The notes under the pieces: generated by a model
The model's database searches: none
Seen by the model: the letters and a program-made list of their open reading frames with translations, nothing else
What the model was told of the DNA's origin: nothing
Source of the DNA: Flavobacteriaceae bacterium
GTDB taxonomy: Bacteria; Bacteroidota; Bacteroidia; Flavobacteriales; Flavobacteriaceae
Assembly: GCA_021151665.1 (NCBI GenBank)
Contig: JAGKWW010000019.1
Location: 18,206 to 82,205, forward strand
DNA length: 64,000 nucleotides
Direction: 5' to 3'
Translations under genes and position numbers: made by a program
Part shown: positions 42,308 through 50,226 of the stretch, piece after piece
How positions within the stretch are numbered: the stretch's first letter is position 1
Layout: each line of letters starts with the position of its first letter

Positions 42308-42802
42308 ATGAGAAAATTCGTTTTTGCCGCTCTAGCTGCCGTACTTTTTGCAGGCTGCCAGGAAGAGGACACGCCTGCGCAATTAACCGATCCTTCTGTA
42401 CCGGTTTCTATTGCGTTTGACGAGGTTAAATATTTTGATTATCAGGCCGGGCCTTTCGAATCCGGTTTAGGCGGGAATTATGTATTACGTACTGCTGCAG
42501 ACTGGTCTGCGTTTGCTACACCGCCCGATTCAGATGTAATGATCAATTTTCCGTTCGCACCTACCGATTTTACAAACTACACCTATCTCGCTCTGCGTCA
42601 TGACCTGCATTATGGCGGCAATGAGAACGCGATAAAAATCGGGGTCGAATCTGTAATAAAGCAGTACGACACGCTAAAAGTAAATTATATCAAAAAAACG
42701 AACGGCCCGGGCGATATTCTTACGCTTTTAAATTCACAGCCATGCCAGCTTGTACGTATCCCATTTTCAACATTACCTGTAAAGTTTATCCAGGTTGATT
42801 AA
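42308..42802 (+). CDS. Hypothetical lipoprotein
   Basis: A 164-residue lipoprotein, signal VLFAGC at the lipobox and an acidic-Pro linker. The body is beta-rich with FESGLGGNYVLRTAADWSAF and late KVNYIKKTNGPGDI; the last residues PCQLVRIPFSTLPVKFIQVD resemble proteins of the PrcB-like type, but I would not commit. It diverges from lipA and is ended by a strong hairpin. Function unknown. Confidence 0.6.
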   Translation: MRKFVFAALAAVLFAGCQEEDTPAQLTDPSVPVSIAFDEVKYFDYQAGPFESGLGGNYVLRTAADWSAFATPPDSDVMINFPFAPTDFTNYTYLALRHDLHYGGNENAIKIGVESVIKQYDTLKVNYIKKTNGPGDILTLLNSQPCQLVRIPFSTLPVKFIQVD

Positions 42803-42860
42803 AAATATTTTTGGTAACGATCTGGTGGTTTAGACACCGGTGATTGATTATACTAACTAA

Positions 42861-42894
42861 CAAAGGGCTGCCTCGCATTTGAGACAGCCCTTTG
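42861..42894. terminator. Terminator after the lipoprotein
   Basis: CAAAGGGCTGCCTC-6 nt-GAGACAGCCCTTTG, an almost perfect 14-bp stem (one mismatch) between convergent genes. Confidence 0.75.
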
Positions 42895-42958
42895 TCGTAG
42901 TATTAAGAGAGGCGCGGGGAGCGATAAGTTATAAATTCGCCAAGCCGCCACGATATAA

Positions 42959-43807
42959 TTAAAGGTCTCTCATATTTACCGTGATAGGGAGGCTAAAGGC
43001 AGTCCTTACGGTTTCGCCGCCCTTTTTTCCCGGCTTCCATTTCGTTTTCATCGACTGCAGCACCCTGGCGGCCTCGCGGCTTAGTGCCTCGTCTGCACCA
43101 CGTGCCTTAATATTGGTCATAGTCCCATCTTTCTCAATGACAAACGAGACATAAAGTTTTATAACAGAAACCCGCGTAGATGCATTACTACCGTTAAAGT
43201 TGCTGCCCACAAACTGCCGGAACTTATCCATGCCGCCGGGATATTCCGGTTGGGCATCAAGTTCATTAGAACCTATAATTGCAGTTCCCGAAGTTGAGGG
43301 AGAAGGTGTGCTTCCCGTGCCGTTTGGTAAGGTTCCGGTGCTTGTTCCGTTGCCGCCGATCGCGATTGCATTTCCTTCGGATGGCCCTTCAGTATGGTCG
43401 CTTGGGTTGCCTTGTGTCAACTGTTCCCGGGTAGGTGCTGTGGGAGTCGGTTGCGCTGCTGATACTACGTTGAGCGGCTTGAATTTTACCTGCTGTACCG
43501 TAGACTTCTGAGCACCCTCTGCTTTTGCGGCGACTGGTTCCGGTTCTTTAGGCAGTGGGGGATCAAGGTTGGTAATGACTAGCGTACCGGTTGGTGCATC
43601 GGGAGCCTTCGCAATTTCATGGGTGCCAAAGCTACTTAGGAGTACGGGAGCGCCCACTGCAATTCCTAAAAACATGATGCCGGCGCCAAGAGCCTGTAGT
43701 GTGGTTTTGTTGCTTTCACGGCGCAGCTTATAGGCACCGTAATTTTTGTTCCGGCCTTCGAAAACAATGTCGGTCCAGCCGCGGTCGAAAACATTCATTT
43801 TAGACAT
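42959..43807 (-). CDS. TonB-like energy transducer
   Basis: A 282-residue inner-membrane protein that powers outer-membrane receptors. The short cytoplasmic N-terminus (NVFDRGWTDIVFEGRNKNYGAYKLR) is typical of Bacteroidota TonB; residues about 36-55 are the membrane helix (LGAGIMFLGIAVGAPVLL). A Pro/Ala/Lys and Gly/Thr-rich periplasmic stretch follows, and residues about 190-282 are the TonB C-terminal domain (QPEYPGGMDKFRQFVGSNF and KARGADEALSREAARVLQSM). I start at ATG 43807; the longer frame begins inside the sigma factor. Two TonB-dependent receptors in this window are possible clients. Confidence 0.9.
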   Translation of the reverse strand: MSKMNVFDRGWTDIVFEGRNKNYGAYKLRRESNKTTLQALGAGIMFLGIAVGAPVLLSSFGTHEIAKAPDAPTGTLVITNLDPPLPKEPEPVAAKAEGAQKSTVQQVKFKPLNVVSAAQPTPTAPTREQLTQGNPSDHTEGPSEGNAIAIGGNGTSTGTLPNGTGSTPSPSTSGTAIIGSNELDAQPEYPGGMDKFRQFVGSNFNGSNASTRVSVIKLYVSFVIEKDGTMTNIKARGADEALSREAARVLQSMKTKWKPGKKGGETVRTAFSLPITVNMRDL

Positions 43808-43842
43808 AATAAAGTGATTAATGGTTGAAGATTCATTATAAT

Positions 43843-43858
43843 CACTAAAACGTTTTCG
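43843..43858. promoter_or_regulatory. AAAACGTTTT palindrome upstream of TonB
   Basis: The complement reads CGAAAACGTTTTAGTG, 36 nt before the TonB ATG. Identical over 16 nt to the element at 36646. Confidence 0.5.
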
Positions 43859-43901
43859 TTGCTTCGAATATTTTATAGTTTGTGTTAAAACATTGAATGG
43901 C

Positions 43902-44471
43902 TTAACAGTTTCGCTCACGAATAATTTCTGCTAATAATTTTTTGGCGCGAAGCAGTTTTACCTTGATATTATTGAGGGGTTCATCCAGCGTATCTGCTAT
44001 CTCCTGGTAACTCAACTCCTGAAAATATCGCAGCTGTATAACTTCCTGGTACTGAGGTTTCAATTTGCGGATACATTGTAAAAGGCTTGAGAGGTTCTGC
44101 TCACCGATAAGCCGGTCCTCAGCGGTAGGGGAAGAGTCTGCTACGGTATACGCCTGGTTGTCTTCTTCGTCAGTAATATCGAGGTTGTAAAGGTGCTTTT
44201 TCTTGCGGAGATGATCGATATGCACATTTTTGGCAATCGCTATAAGCCAGGTGTTAAATGCAAATTGCGGATTGTAGGTTGCAATCTTATCGAAAGCCTT
44301 AGAAAATGTCTCAATAACAATATCTTCGGTATCCGTTTCGTTTTGCGTACGCTTCAGCATAAAGCCATACACTTCGTTCCAGAAAAAATCGAGAAGAAAG
44401 GTAAAGGCAGCCTGATCGCCTGTCTTTGCTTTATCTATGTTTTGCTGAACTAATACCGCGTTTATTTCCAA
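43902..44471 (-). CDS. RNA polymerase sigma-70 family factor (ECF)
   Basis: A 189-residue ECF sigma. Region 2 covers residues about 25-90 (VYGFMLKRTQNETDTEDIVIETFSKAFDKI and LIAIAKNVHIDHLRK), region 4 covers residues about 130-185 (LKPQYQEVIQLRYFQELSYQEIADTLDEPLNNIKVKLLRAKKLL). No anti-sigma gene is adjacent. Its start overlaps the end of the glycosyltransferase gene by 10 nt. The downstream TonB gene is separated by 94 nt with its own regulatory element. Confidence 0.95.
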   Translation of the reverse strand: MEINAVLVQQNIDKAKTGDQAAFTFLLDFFWNEVYGFMLKRTQNETDTEDIVIETFSKAFDKIATYNPQFAFNTWLIAIAKNVHIDHLRKKKHLYNLDITDEEDNQAYTVADSSPTAEDRLIGEQNLSSLLQCIRKLKPQYQEVIQLRYFQELSYQEIADTLDEPLNNIKVKLLRAKKLLAEIIRERNC

Positions 44472-45568
44472 TGCACAGGTTTTGAAAACAGGTTAATAAA
44501 GAACACCTGTATGTGCGTGAAGATAAGCATAATTTCTATAACCGGGTACCAATACAACACGTCTTTCTCCCGCAGCTTTCCTGCGCTGTAACCGAGCACA
44601 ATCCAGCTTACCAGATAACGGAATGCGACGATCGGCGCTACAATCATCCAGTTTACCTGAAGCGACAGCAGGACTATGGCAAGCGCGATGAAAAGGAACT
44701 GCGTACTGTGAAAAAGCTGTAGCATCAGGTTATCTTCGGTGCCGAAGAATGTCATGATGTAGGCCCGCCTGCGCTTTTGCATCAGCCATCCTTTAAAGGT
44801 TGTGCGCGCCTCGCTGTAAGTGAAGCTTTCGGGGTCGAAACAAATAGCTGTATTCTTTTTAGTTGCCGCCTGGTTAATAAACAGCGCATCTTCGCCGGTA
44901 CGGATGTTCATATGGTCTATAAACCCGTTTACCCTGAAGAACTCCTCACGTTTGTAGGCGAGGTTGCGCCCTTCGCCTGTATAAGGTTTTCCGAGCTTTG
45001 CCCAGGCAAAATACTGGCTGGCCCACAGCATAGAATCGAACCTGATAACCTTATTAAGAAAAGAATTTTTCACTTTTTCGTAAGCGCCATATCCCAGGAT
45101 TATTGTCTTATTCATCGTGAAGTTAGACGACATCTTCGTAATCCAATCCTTTGAAGCAGGGTAGCAGTCGGCATCGGTAAATAACAGGTAATCTTTGCGG
45201 GCAGCCTTTATCCCGAGTGTGAGTGCATATTTTTTATTGCCCCAGAAGGCCTCGTTGTTCTCGACTTTTACCAACCTTACGTTGGGATATTGCTTTTCAA
45301 ATTCCTCAAATATTTCAAGGGTATCGTCAGACGAGGCATCGTCAATCAGTACAATTTCATAGTCGGGGTAGTCCTGCTCTGCAAGCAGCGGCACATAATT
45401 GCGCACTTTTTCGGCCTCATTTTTAGCACAAACTATTACCGATACCGAAATGCGCTTGGGCGTTGTTGGCCGCGGTGCCGCAAATGCAAAACGGCCCAGC
45501 ACAGCGAGGTAATACACGATCTGGATAAGGGCAATACCGATAAATATGAAAAAGATAATGTTCAGCAT
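44462..45568 (-). CDS. Membrane glycosyltransferase, family 2
   Basis: A 368-residue processive-type GT2. An N-terminal membrane helix (residues 2-22) leads into the GT-A domain: VSVIVCAKNEAEKVRNYVP, DDASSDDTLEIF, FTDADCYP (DxD) and TGEDALF. The QKRRR cluster and three C-terminal hydrophobic helices (about 285-350) follow. These proteins build or modify an extracellular polysaccharide or glycolipid from UDP-sugars; acceptor unknown. It overlaps the sigma gene, so the sigma factor is expressed from the same mRNA. Confidence 0.9.
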   Translation of the reverse strand: MLNIIFFIFIGIALIQIVYYLAVLGRFAFAAPRPTTPKRISVSVIVCAKNEAEKVRNYVPLLAEQDYPDYEIVLIDDASSDDTLEIFEEFEKQYPNVRLVKVENNEAFWGNKKYALTLGIKAARKDYLLFTDADCYPASKDWITKMSSNFTMNKTIILGYGAYEKVKNSFLNKVIRFDSMLWASQYFAWAKLGKPYTGEGRNLAYKREEFFRVNGFIDHMNIRTGEDALFINQAATKKNTAICFDPESFTYSEARTTFKGWLMQKRRRAYIMTFFGTEDNLMLQLFHSTQFLFIALAIVLLSLQVNWMIVAPIVAFRYLVSWIVLGYSAGKLREKDVLYWYPVIEIMLIFTHIQVFFINLFSKPVHWK

Positions 45569-45639
45569 ATAGGCAGGTGACCGTTTGTTTTCGTGGCAAA
45601 TTTACATTCAATATTTGAAATTGAACGAGTAAAAAAGCA

Positions 45640-46653
45640 CTAAATAATATTAACCTCGGCCTCTATCCTAATTCCGAATTTATCAAACACAGCTTCCTGA
45701 ATATTTCTGGAAAGGTCTAAAAGCTCCTGCCCTGTAGCGGAACCGTAGTTAACCAGCACTAATGCCTGTCGGGCATGCACTCCGGCATCGCCAAAACGGG
45801 AGCCTTTAAATCCGCACTGCTCTATGAGCCAGCCTGCGGGGACTTTCACATGGGTCTCACCAACGGCGTAATGCGGCATTTCATGATTGCGTACATAGGC
45901 CTTTTCAAACTCTTCTGCTGTAATGACAGGGTTTTTAAAGAAACTGCCGCTGTTGCCTATTTCTTTCGGGTCGGGCAATTTACTTTGACGTATGGCAATA
46001 ATAGCATTGCTTACATCTTTTATAGTAGGGACAGTAACGCCATTTTTGGTAAGCTCTGCCGCAATATCGCCGTACCCGGTATGTATTTTATGGTGATTTT
46101 TGGTAAGCCGAAAGGTTACCGAAACGATTATGTACTTGTCCTTCAGTCTTCCTTTAAAAATGCTTTCGCGATAGGCAAATTCGCATTCTTCATTGGTAAA
46201 AATGGTAATCTCACCCGTTTCAATATCCATTGCTTCACACTGCAGGAAGGTGTCTTTGATTTCTACGCCATAAGCGCCAATATTTTGTATTGGTGTGGTA
46301 CCAACGTTACCCGGAATAAGCGAGAGATTTTCCAAGCCACCGAGATTCTTTTCAATGCAGAACATTACAAATTCGTGCCAGTTTTCGCCCGCCATTGCCT
46401 TCACATCAGCATAGTCAGCGGTTTCGTTTACCACTTCTTTACCCTTAATATCCACATGGATGACAAGGGCGTCTATGTCCTTAGTAAGGAGCATATTACT
46501 GCCCCCGCCTAAAATGAATAGCTTTTTGCCTTTGTTTTGTGTCAGGATATCGGCAAGCTCGTCAATAGAGTGCGCTGCAATAAATTCTTTTGCGAATGCG
46601 CTGATGCCAAAGGTGTTATGGTTTTTTAAAGGGTAATTTGCAATGATCTCCAT
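45640..46653 (-). CDS. murB: UDP-N-acetylenolpyruvoylglucosamine reductase
   Basis: A 337-residue flavoenzyme that reduces UDP-GlcNAc-enolpyruvate to UDP-MurNAc with NADPH. It opens with NHNTFGI (type I MurB), then FILGGGSNML for FAD pyrophosphate, GENWHEFV, SLIPGNVGTTPIQNIGAYG, the Ser in GNSGSFFKNPV, and the final Glu in IEAEVNII. Length is normal. It has a promoter box within the end of the upstream DUF2461 gene. Confidence 0.97.
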   Translation of the reverse strand: MEIIANYPLKNHNTFGISAFAKEFIAAHSIDELADILTQNKGKKLFILGGGSNMLLTKDIDALVIHVDIKGKEVVNETADYADVKAMAGENWHEFVMFCIEKNLGGLENLSLIPGNVGTTPIQNIGAYGVEIKDTFLQCEAMDIETGEITIFTNEECEFAYRESIFKGRLKDKYIIVSVTFRLTKNHHKIHTGYGDIAAELTKNGVTVPTIKDVSNAIIAIRQSKLPDPKEIGNSGSFFKNPVITAEEFEKAYVRNHEMPHYAVGETHVKVPAGWLIEQCGFKGSRFGDAGVHARQALVLVNYGSATGQELLDLSRNIQEAVFDKFGIRIEAEVNII

Positions 46654-46678
46654 GCGAAGCGTTATTGGTTTACGCCGG

Positions 46679-46686
46679 CAAAGGTA
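46679..46686 (-). promoter_or_regulatory. -7 box of murB
   Basis: Minus-strand TACCTTTG, 25 nt before the murB ATG. Confidence 0.5.
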
Positions 46687-46697
46687 AGCCTTTTGCG

Positions 46698-47372
46698 CTA
46701 CTCTTCATAGGTAAGGCCGCGGTTCAGGAATTCGATAAGCGGTTTGAGGACCAGCAGTTTTTTTGCAGCCTTTTTGACAAAATCCTTATCCATTAATTCT
46801 TTGTCACTGATCTTAGCGGTTGCCGTGAAGCTCTTGAGTTTCAGGAACTGTATAGCTGGGTGCGCTTTGTCATAGTCTTTTGGTGCTGACTTCAGGGTAT
46901 TGTTTTCATCGCTGTCGAGGCTGCCAAATAGCTTCTTAAAATCTTCATCATTTACCACGGCTTCAAGGTCTTCATAAAAGCCATCGATCTCACGGCGCAC
47001 TTTTTTTAGGTCGGCTGCATCGGGCCAGTAAAGTCCACCTGCAATGAACGATGCCCCTTTTTCCATATGGATGTAATAGCCAGCCAGGTTGGTATTCTTG
47101 CTTCCGGCAGATAGCCATACGCCCATATTGGTTTTATAGGGCGCTTTGTCTTTACTGAAACGTATGTCGCGGTTGATTCGGAAGGAACAGTCTTTAAACT
47201 CGAGGTGCCTCAATGTTTCGTCGCCTTTACTCATCTCGGCTATGAAAGCTTCGGCCACCTGCCTGTAATTCTTTTTATACAGGTCGTAGCGGTCCTGGTT
47301 CGCCTGAAACCAGTCGCGAACATTATTTTGCTTAAGATCTGCGAGGAATTGAAGGGATTCTGCTGTAATCAT
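46698..47372 (-). CDS. DUF2461 domain protein
   Basis: A 224-residue protein of the TIGR02453/DUF2461 family: LQFLADLKQNNVRDWFQANQDRYD at the start, then CSFRINRDIRFSKDKAPYKTNMG, YYIHMEKGASFIAGGLYWPD, and the C-terminal GLTYEE. The family is found in many bacteria and fungi and no function is established. It sits between recF and murB on the same strand with short gaps (32 and 44 nt). Confidence 0.9.
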   Translation of the reverse strand: MITAESLQFLADLKQNNVRDWFQANQDRYDLYKKNYRQVAEAFIAEMSKGDETLRHLEFKDCSFRINRDIRFSKDKAPYKTNMGVWLSAGSKNTNLAGYYIHMEKGASFIAGGLYWPDAADLKKVRREIDGFYEDLEAVVNDEDFKKLFGSLDSDENNTLKSAPKDYDKAHPAIQFLKLKSFTATAKISDKELMDKDFVKKAAKKLLVLKPLIEFLNRGLTYEE

Positions 47373-47404
47373 AATGTATTAATTACCACCTATTATATAG
47401 GTGT

Positions 47405-48484
47405 CTAAAGATTAAACATCTTATAGCTTTGGTGCGTTTGTTTTACGATGTTCTCTGTACGTTCGCTGTGTGTGTCTGAGATAAAGATCTGCCCAAACGT
47501 CCTATCATTTATCATTTGCACAATTCGGGATACGCGGTTCTCATCTAGTTTATCAAATATATCATCGAACAGAAGAATAGGCAGCACGCCGCTTTGTTTT
47601 TTTATAAACTCGAACTGGGCCAGCTTCAGCGCGATGAGGTAACTCTTCTGCTGTCCCTGCGACCCGAACTTTTTTATGGGGTGGCCGTCTATTTCAAACA
47701 GCAGGTCATCTTTATGGATGCCCACGCTGGTATATTGCAGCACCCGGTCACGGGCGAGTTGCTCCTCTAATAAGTCAGCCAGTGGCTTATGACGCAGTTG
47801 GCTTTCATATACAAGGCTAACCGCGTCGGCAGAGCCGGTAATGGCCTGATGGTGCCGCGAGAATATCGGGATAAAGAGTTCCAGGAATTCCTTTCGCTTA
47901 TCATAAATGGCAGAGGCGAGCACGCTCAGCTGTTCGTTATATATATATAAGGTGTCGCGATCGAAGGTGTGGTTCAATGCAAAGTACTTCAATAAGGCGT
48001 TTCGCTGGCTCAATACCTTTTGGTAATTAATGAGCTGCTGAAGGTACATACCATCCTGCTGCGAGATCACGCTGTCGGCAAATGCGCGGCGGGTTTCGCT
48101 TCCCTCGGTAATGAGGTCGGCATCAGAAGGAGAGATGATCACTAACGGAATCAGCCCGATATGTTCGCTGAACTTATCATAGATCTTTCCGTTTCGTTTC
48201 AGTACTTTCTTCTGGCCTTTTTTCAGGCTGCATACCACTTGTTCGGTTCGGCCGTCTTTATCAAAAGTTCCGTCTACAACAAAAAACTCCTCGCCGTGCT
48301 TAATATTCTGTACTGCCATCGGGTTAAAGTAGCTGCGTCCATAGGCAAGATGGTATATAGCATCAAGCACATTGGTCTTGCCCACACCGTTAGGGCCGGT
48401 AAAGCAATTAATCTTTGCATCGAACTCAAAACCGGCGTCGGCGATGTTCTTATAATTAAGGAGTGTCAGTTTTTGTAGGTACAT
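47405..48484 (-). CDS. recF: DNA replication and repair protein RecF
   Basis: A 359-residue SMC-like ATPase that loads RecA at gaps. Walker A GPNGVGKTNVLDA, LSVLASAIYDKRKEFLELFIPIF in the arm, the signature KFGSQGQQKSYLIALKLAQFE and Walker B LPILLFDDIFDKLDENR are all intact. Standard length. The next genes DUF2461 and murB follow closely; there is no dnaN or gyrB next to it, unlike many bacteria. Confidence 0.97.
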   Translation of the reverse strand: MYLQKLTLLNYKNIADAGFEFDAKINCFTGPNGVGKTNVLDAIYHLAYGRSYFNPMAVQNIKHGEEFFVVDGTFDKDGRTEQVVCSLKKGQKKVLKRNGKIYDKFSEHIGLIPLVIISPSDADLITEGSETRRAFADSVISQQDGMYLQQLINYQKVLSQRNALLKYFALNHTFDRDTLYIYNEQLSVLASAIYDKRKEFLELFIPIFSRHHQAITGSADAVSLVYESQLRHKPLADLLEEQLARDRVLQYTSVGIHKDDLLFEIDGHPIKKFGSQGQQKSYLIALKLAQFEFIKKQSGVLPILLFDDIFDKLDENRVSRIVQMINDRTFGQIFISDTHSERTENIVKQTHQSYKMFNL

Positions 48485-48599
48485 TACAGAATGCGTCAGG
48501 AAAATCTAAAGCGGGAGAGGTGGCAGCCGCTTTTTTTGTAAAGCTGCAAATTATCAAAAAATATCAATCAAAAGGTCTTTTAATTTTCACAAAAAATTA

Positions 48600-48607
48600 T
48601 ATTTTTG
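48600..48607 (+). promoter_or_regulatory. -7 box of the TPR-ribH unit
   Basis: TATTTTTG, exact TAnnTTTG, 21 nt before the ATG. Confidence 0.55.
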
Positions 48608-48628
48608 CGGCTCACTAAAATAAGTTAA

Positions 48629-49405
48629 ATGGCAACGTATAATAAAAGAGGGTTTAAAGCACCGAAGCCGGCTGAGGTAAATGAGGTGGAACCGGTTGAA
48701 GAAGTTTTCGAAGGCAAAAGTACTACGGCAGAAGTTTTTGAGTCGCTCGACAAAGGCGCATCTAAAACAGAGGAGTGGGTAGAGAAAAACCAGAAAACTA
48801 TTTTTATTATTCTTGGCGCGGTTGCCCTTGTTACAATATTATGGTTAGTGTACGATAAAGTTTTTGCAGGCCCGAAAGAAGATGAAGCTGCTGCGGAGAT
48901 GTTTCAGGCAGAAAAATATTTTACCCAGGCAGTTGATGCCCCTACGGCTTCAGATTCACTTTACAACCTGTCCCTTAAAGGCGGCGAAGGCAAACTTGGC
49001 TTTTTAGGCGTGATTGAAAATTATTCTGGTACCGATGCTGCAAATAATGCACAATACTTTGCCGGTATGGCTTACCTTAATATGGGTAAATACAAACAGG
49101 CGGTAGAGCACCTTGATAACTTTAAGTCTAAAGACGAAGTTCTTACCGCAATGGCCAAAGGCGGTATGGGCGATGCGTTTGCCCAGCTTGGCGATAATGC
49201 CCAGGCGATTAAATATTACGAAGAAGCGGTAAAGGCGGTTGATAACGATATGACAAGCCCTCGCTTTATGTTTAAGGCGGCGCAGTTGCTGCTTGCCGGA
49301 AACAAAAAGGCAGAAGCCCTTAAATATTTTAATGAGATAAAGGAAAAGTACAGCACTTCTCAGGAAGCAATGAATATTGATGCTTACATTTCAATGACCG
49401 AATAA
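48629..49405 (+). CDS. TPR protein with one membrane helix (YfgM-like layout)
   Basis: A 258-residue protein. Residues 1-50 are cytoplasmic and acidic, residues about 53-72 are a single membrane helix (TIFIILGAVALVTILWLVYD), and the rest is tetratricopeptide repeats (ANNAQYFAGMAYLNMGKYKQAVEHL; AKGGMGDAFAQLGDNAQAIKYYEEAV). The layout resembles YfgM, the SecYEG-associated periplasmic chaperone partner, but similarity of sequence is not obvious by eye. It is 2 nt upstream of ribH, so the two are co-transcribed. Confidence 0.85.
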   Translation: MATYNKRGFKAPKPAEVNEVEPVEEVFEGKSTTAEVFESLDKGASKTEEWVEKNQKTIFIILGAVALVTILWLVYDKVFAGPKEDEAAAEMFQAEKYFTQAVDAPTASDSLYNLSLKGGEGKLGFLGVIENYSGTDAANNAQYFAGMAYLNMGKYKQAVEHLDNFKSKDEVLTAMAKGGMGDAFAQLGDNAQAIKYYEEAVKAVDNDMTSPRFMFKAAQLLLAGNKKAEALKYFNEIKEKYSTSQEAMNIDAYISMTE

Positions 49406-49407
49406 TT

Positions 49408-49896
49408 ATGGCTACCATAAATAAGAACTTATCTTCTTATGATAAAGCAACAGTCCCAAACGCGAAAGGTTTTCGGTTTGGGATTGTTGTTTCAGAATGG
49501 AACGATAATATAACTTCAGCGTTATATAAAGGAGCATTAGACGCCCTTATTGAAAACGGTGCCGATGAAAGCGCAATCGTAAAATGGGATGTGCCCGGCA
49601 GCTTCGAACTTGTGTACGGATCTAAAAAAATGATTGAAACACAGAATGTTGATGCTGTTATAGCTATAGGAAGTGTGATACAGGGCGAAACCAAACATTT
49701 TGATTTTGTATGCGATGCGGTGGCCCAGGGTATAAAAGACCTGAATGTGGTTACCGATGTTCCGGTGGTATTTTGTGTGCTTACCGATAATACCCTGCAA
49801 CAGGCGCTCGACAGGAGTGGAGGGATTCATGGTAACAAAGGTACCGAAGCGGCTATCGTTGCTATACGGATGGCTCAATTGCGAAGTTTGAAATAA
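49408..49896 (+). CDS. ribH: 6,7-dimethyl-8-ribityllumazine synthase
   Basis: A 162-residue enzyme of riboflavin synthesis that condenses the pyrimidine and butanone-phosphate to lumazine. Family blocks: FGIVVSEWNDNITSALYKGALDAL, WDVPGSFELVYGSKKM, AIGSVIQGETKHFDFV with the catalytic His, and VPVVFCVLTDNTLQQALDRSGG. Length fits the icosahedral type. It carries its own terminator right after the stop. Confidence 0.97.
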   Translation: MATINKNLSSYDKATVPNAKGFRFGIVVSEWNDNITSALYKGALDALIENGADESAIVKWDVPGSFELVYGSKKMIETQNVDAVIAIGSVIQGETKHFDFVCDAVAQGIKDLNVVTDVPVVFCVLTDNTLQQALDRSGGIHGNKGTEAAIVAIRMAQLRSLK

Positions 49897-50226
49897 ATTA
49901 AGAAATTCATGAAAATCCCCGTCGAAAGACGGGGATTTTTTTATTGTGCTGTGTTACAGTCTGTCTTCGGTGAAATGTAACATTTTATCGCTGTAATGTG
50001 CCAAAATTGCGTTAAATGTATATTAAAATGTAAGTTATTTCCTAAATAATGAATATATATTTTTAACTTTTTATTGAGGATATCTGAAAGAATTACGTGA
50101 AAATGCTAATTATTTTCTATCGCTTACTGAGTTGACGCAATTTTTTTTGTCATTTTATCAAAACATCATAGTATTGTTAAATTAATGTTTAATTGACTTA
50201 TTTTTAACTGCTTAAATTGTTTAAAT
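49897..50226 (+). other. 330-nt AT-rich leader of the giant adhesin gene
   Basis: After the ribH terminator, 284 nt are strongly AT-rich and contain no open frame of note. No exact TAnnTTTG box is seen. The last 17 nt before the ATG (CTTAAATTGTTTAAAT) resemble the leader of the next secreted gene (GTTTAAATCGTTTAATT), suggesting a shared start-region element. Confidence 0.5.
49912..49942 (+). terminator. Terminator of ribH
   Basis: AAAATCCCCGTC-GAAA-GACGGGGATTTT plus further T, a stable GNRA-type tetraloop hairpin. Confidence 0.9.

Noticed and set aside
43808..43918. Longer start of the TonB-like gene
   Set aside because: The 37 extra residues overlap the sigma gene end and include the regulatory palindrome; the conserved N-terminus begins at 43807.
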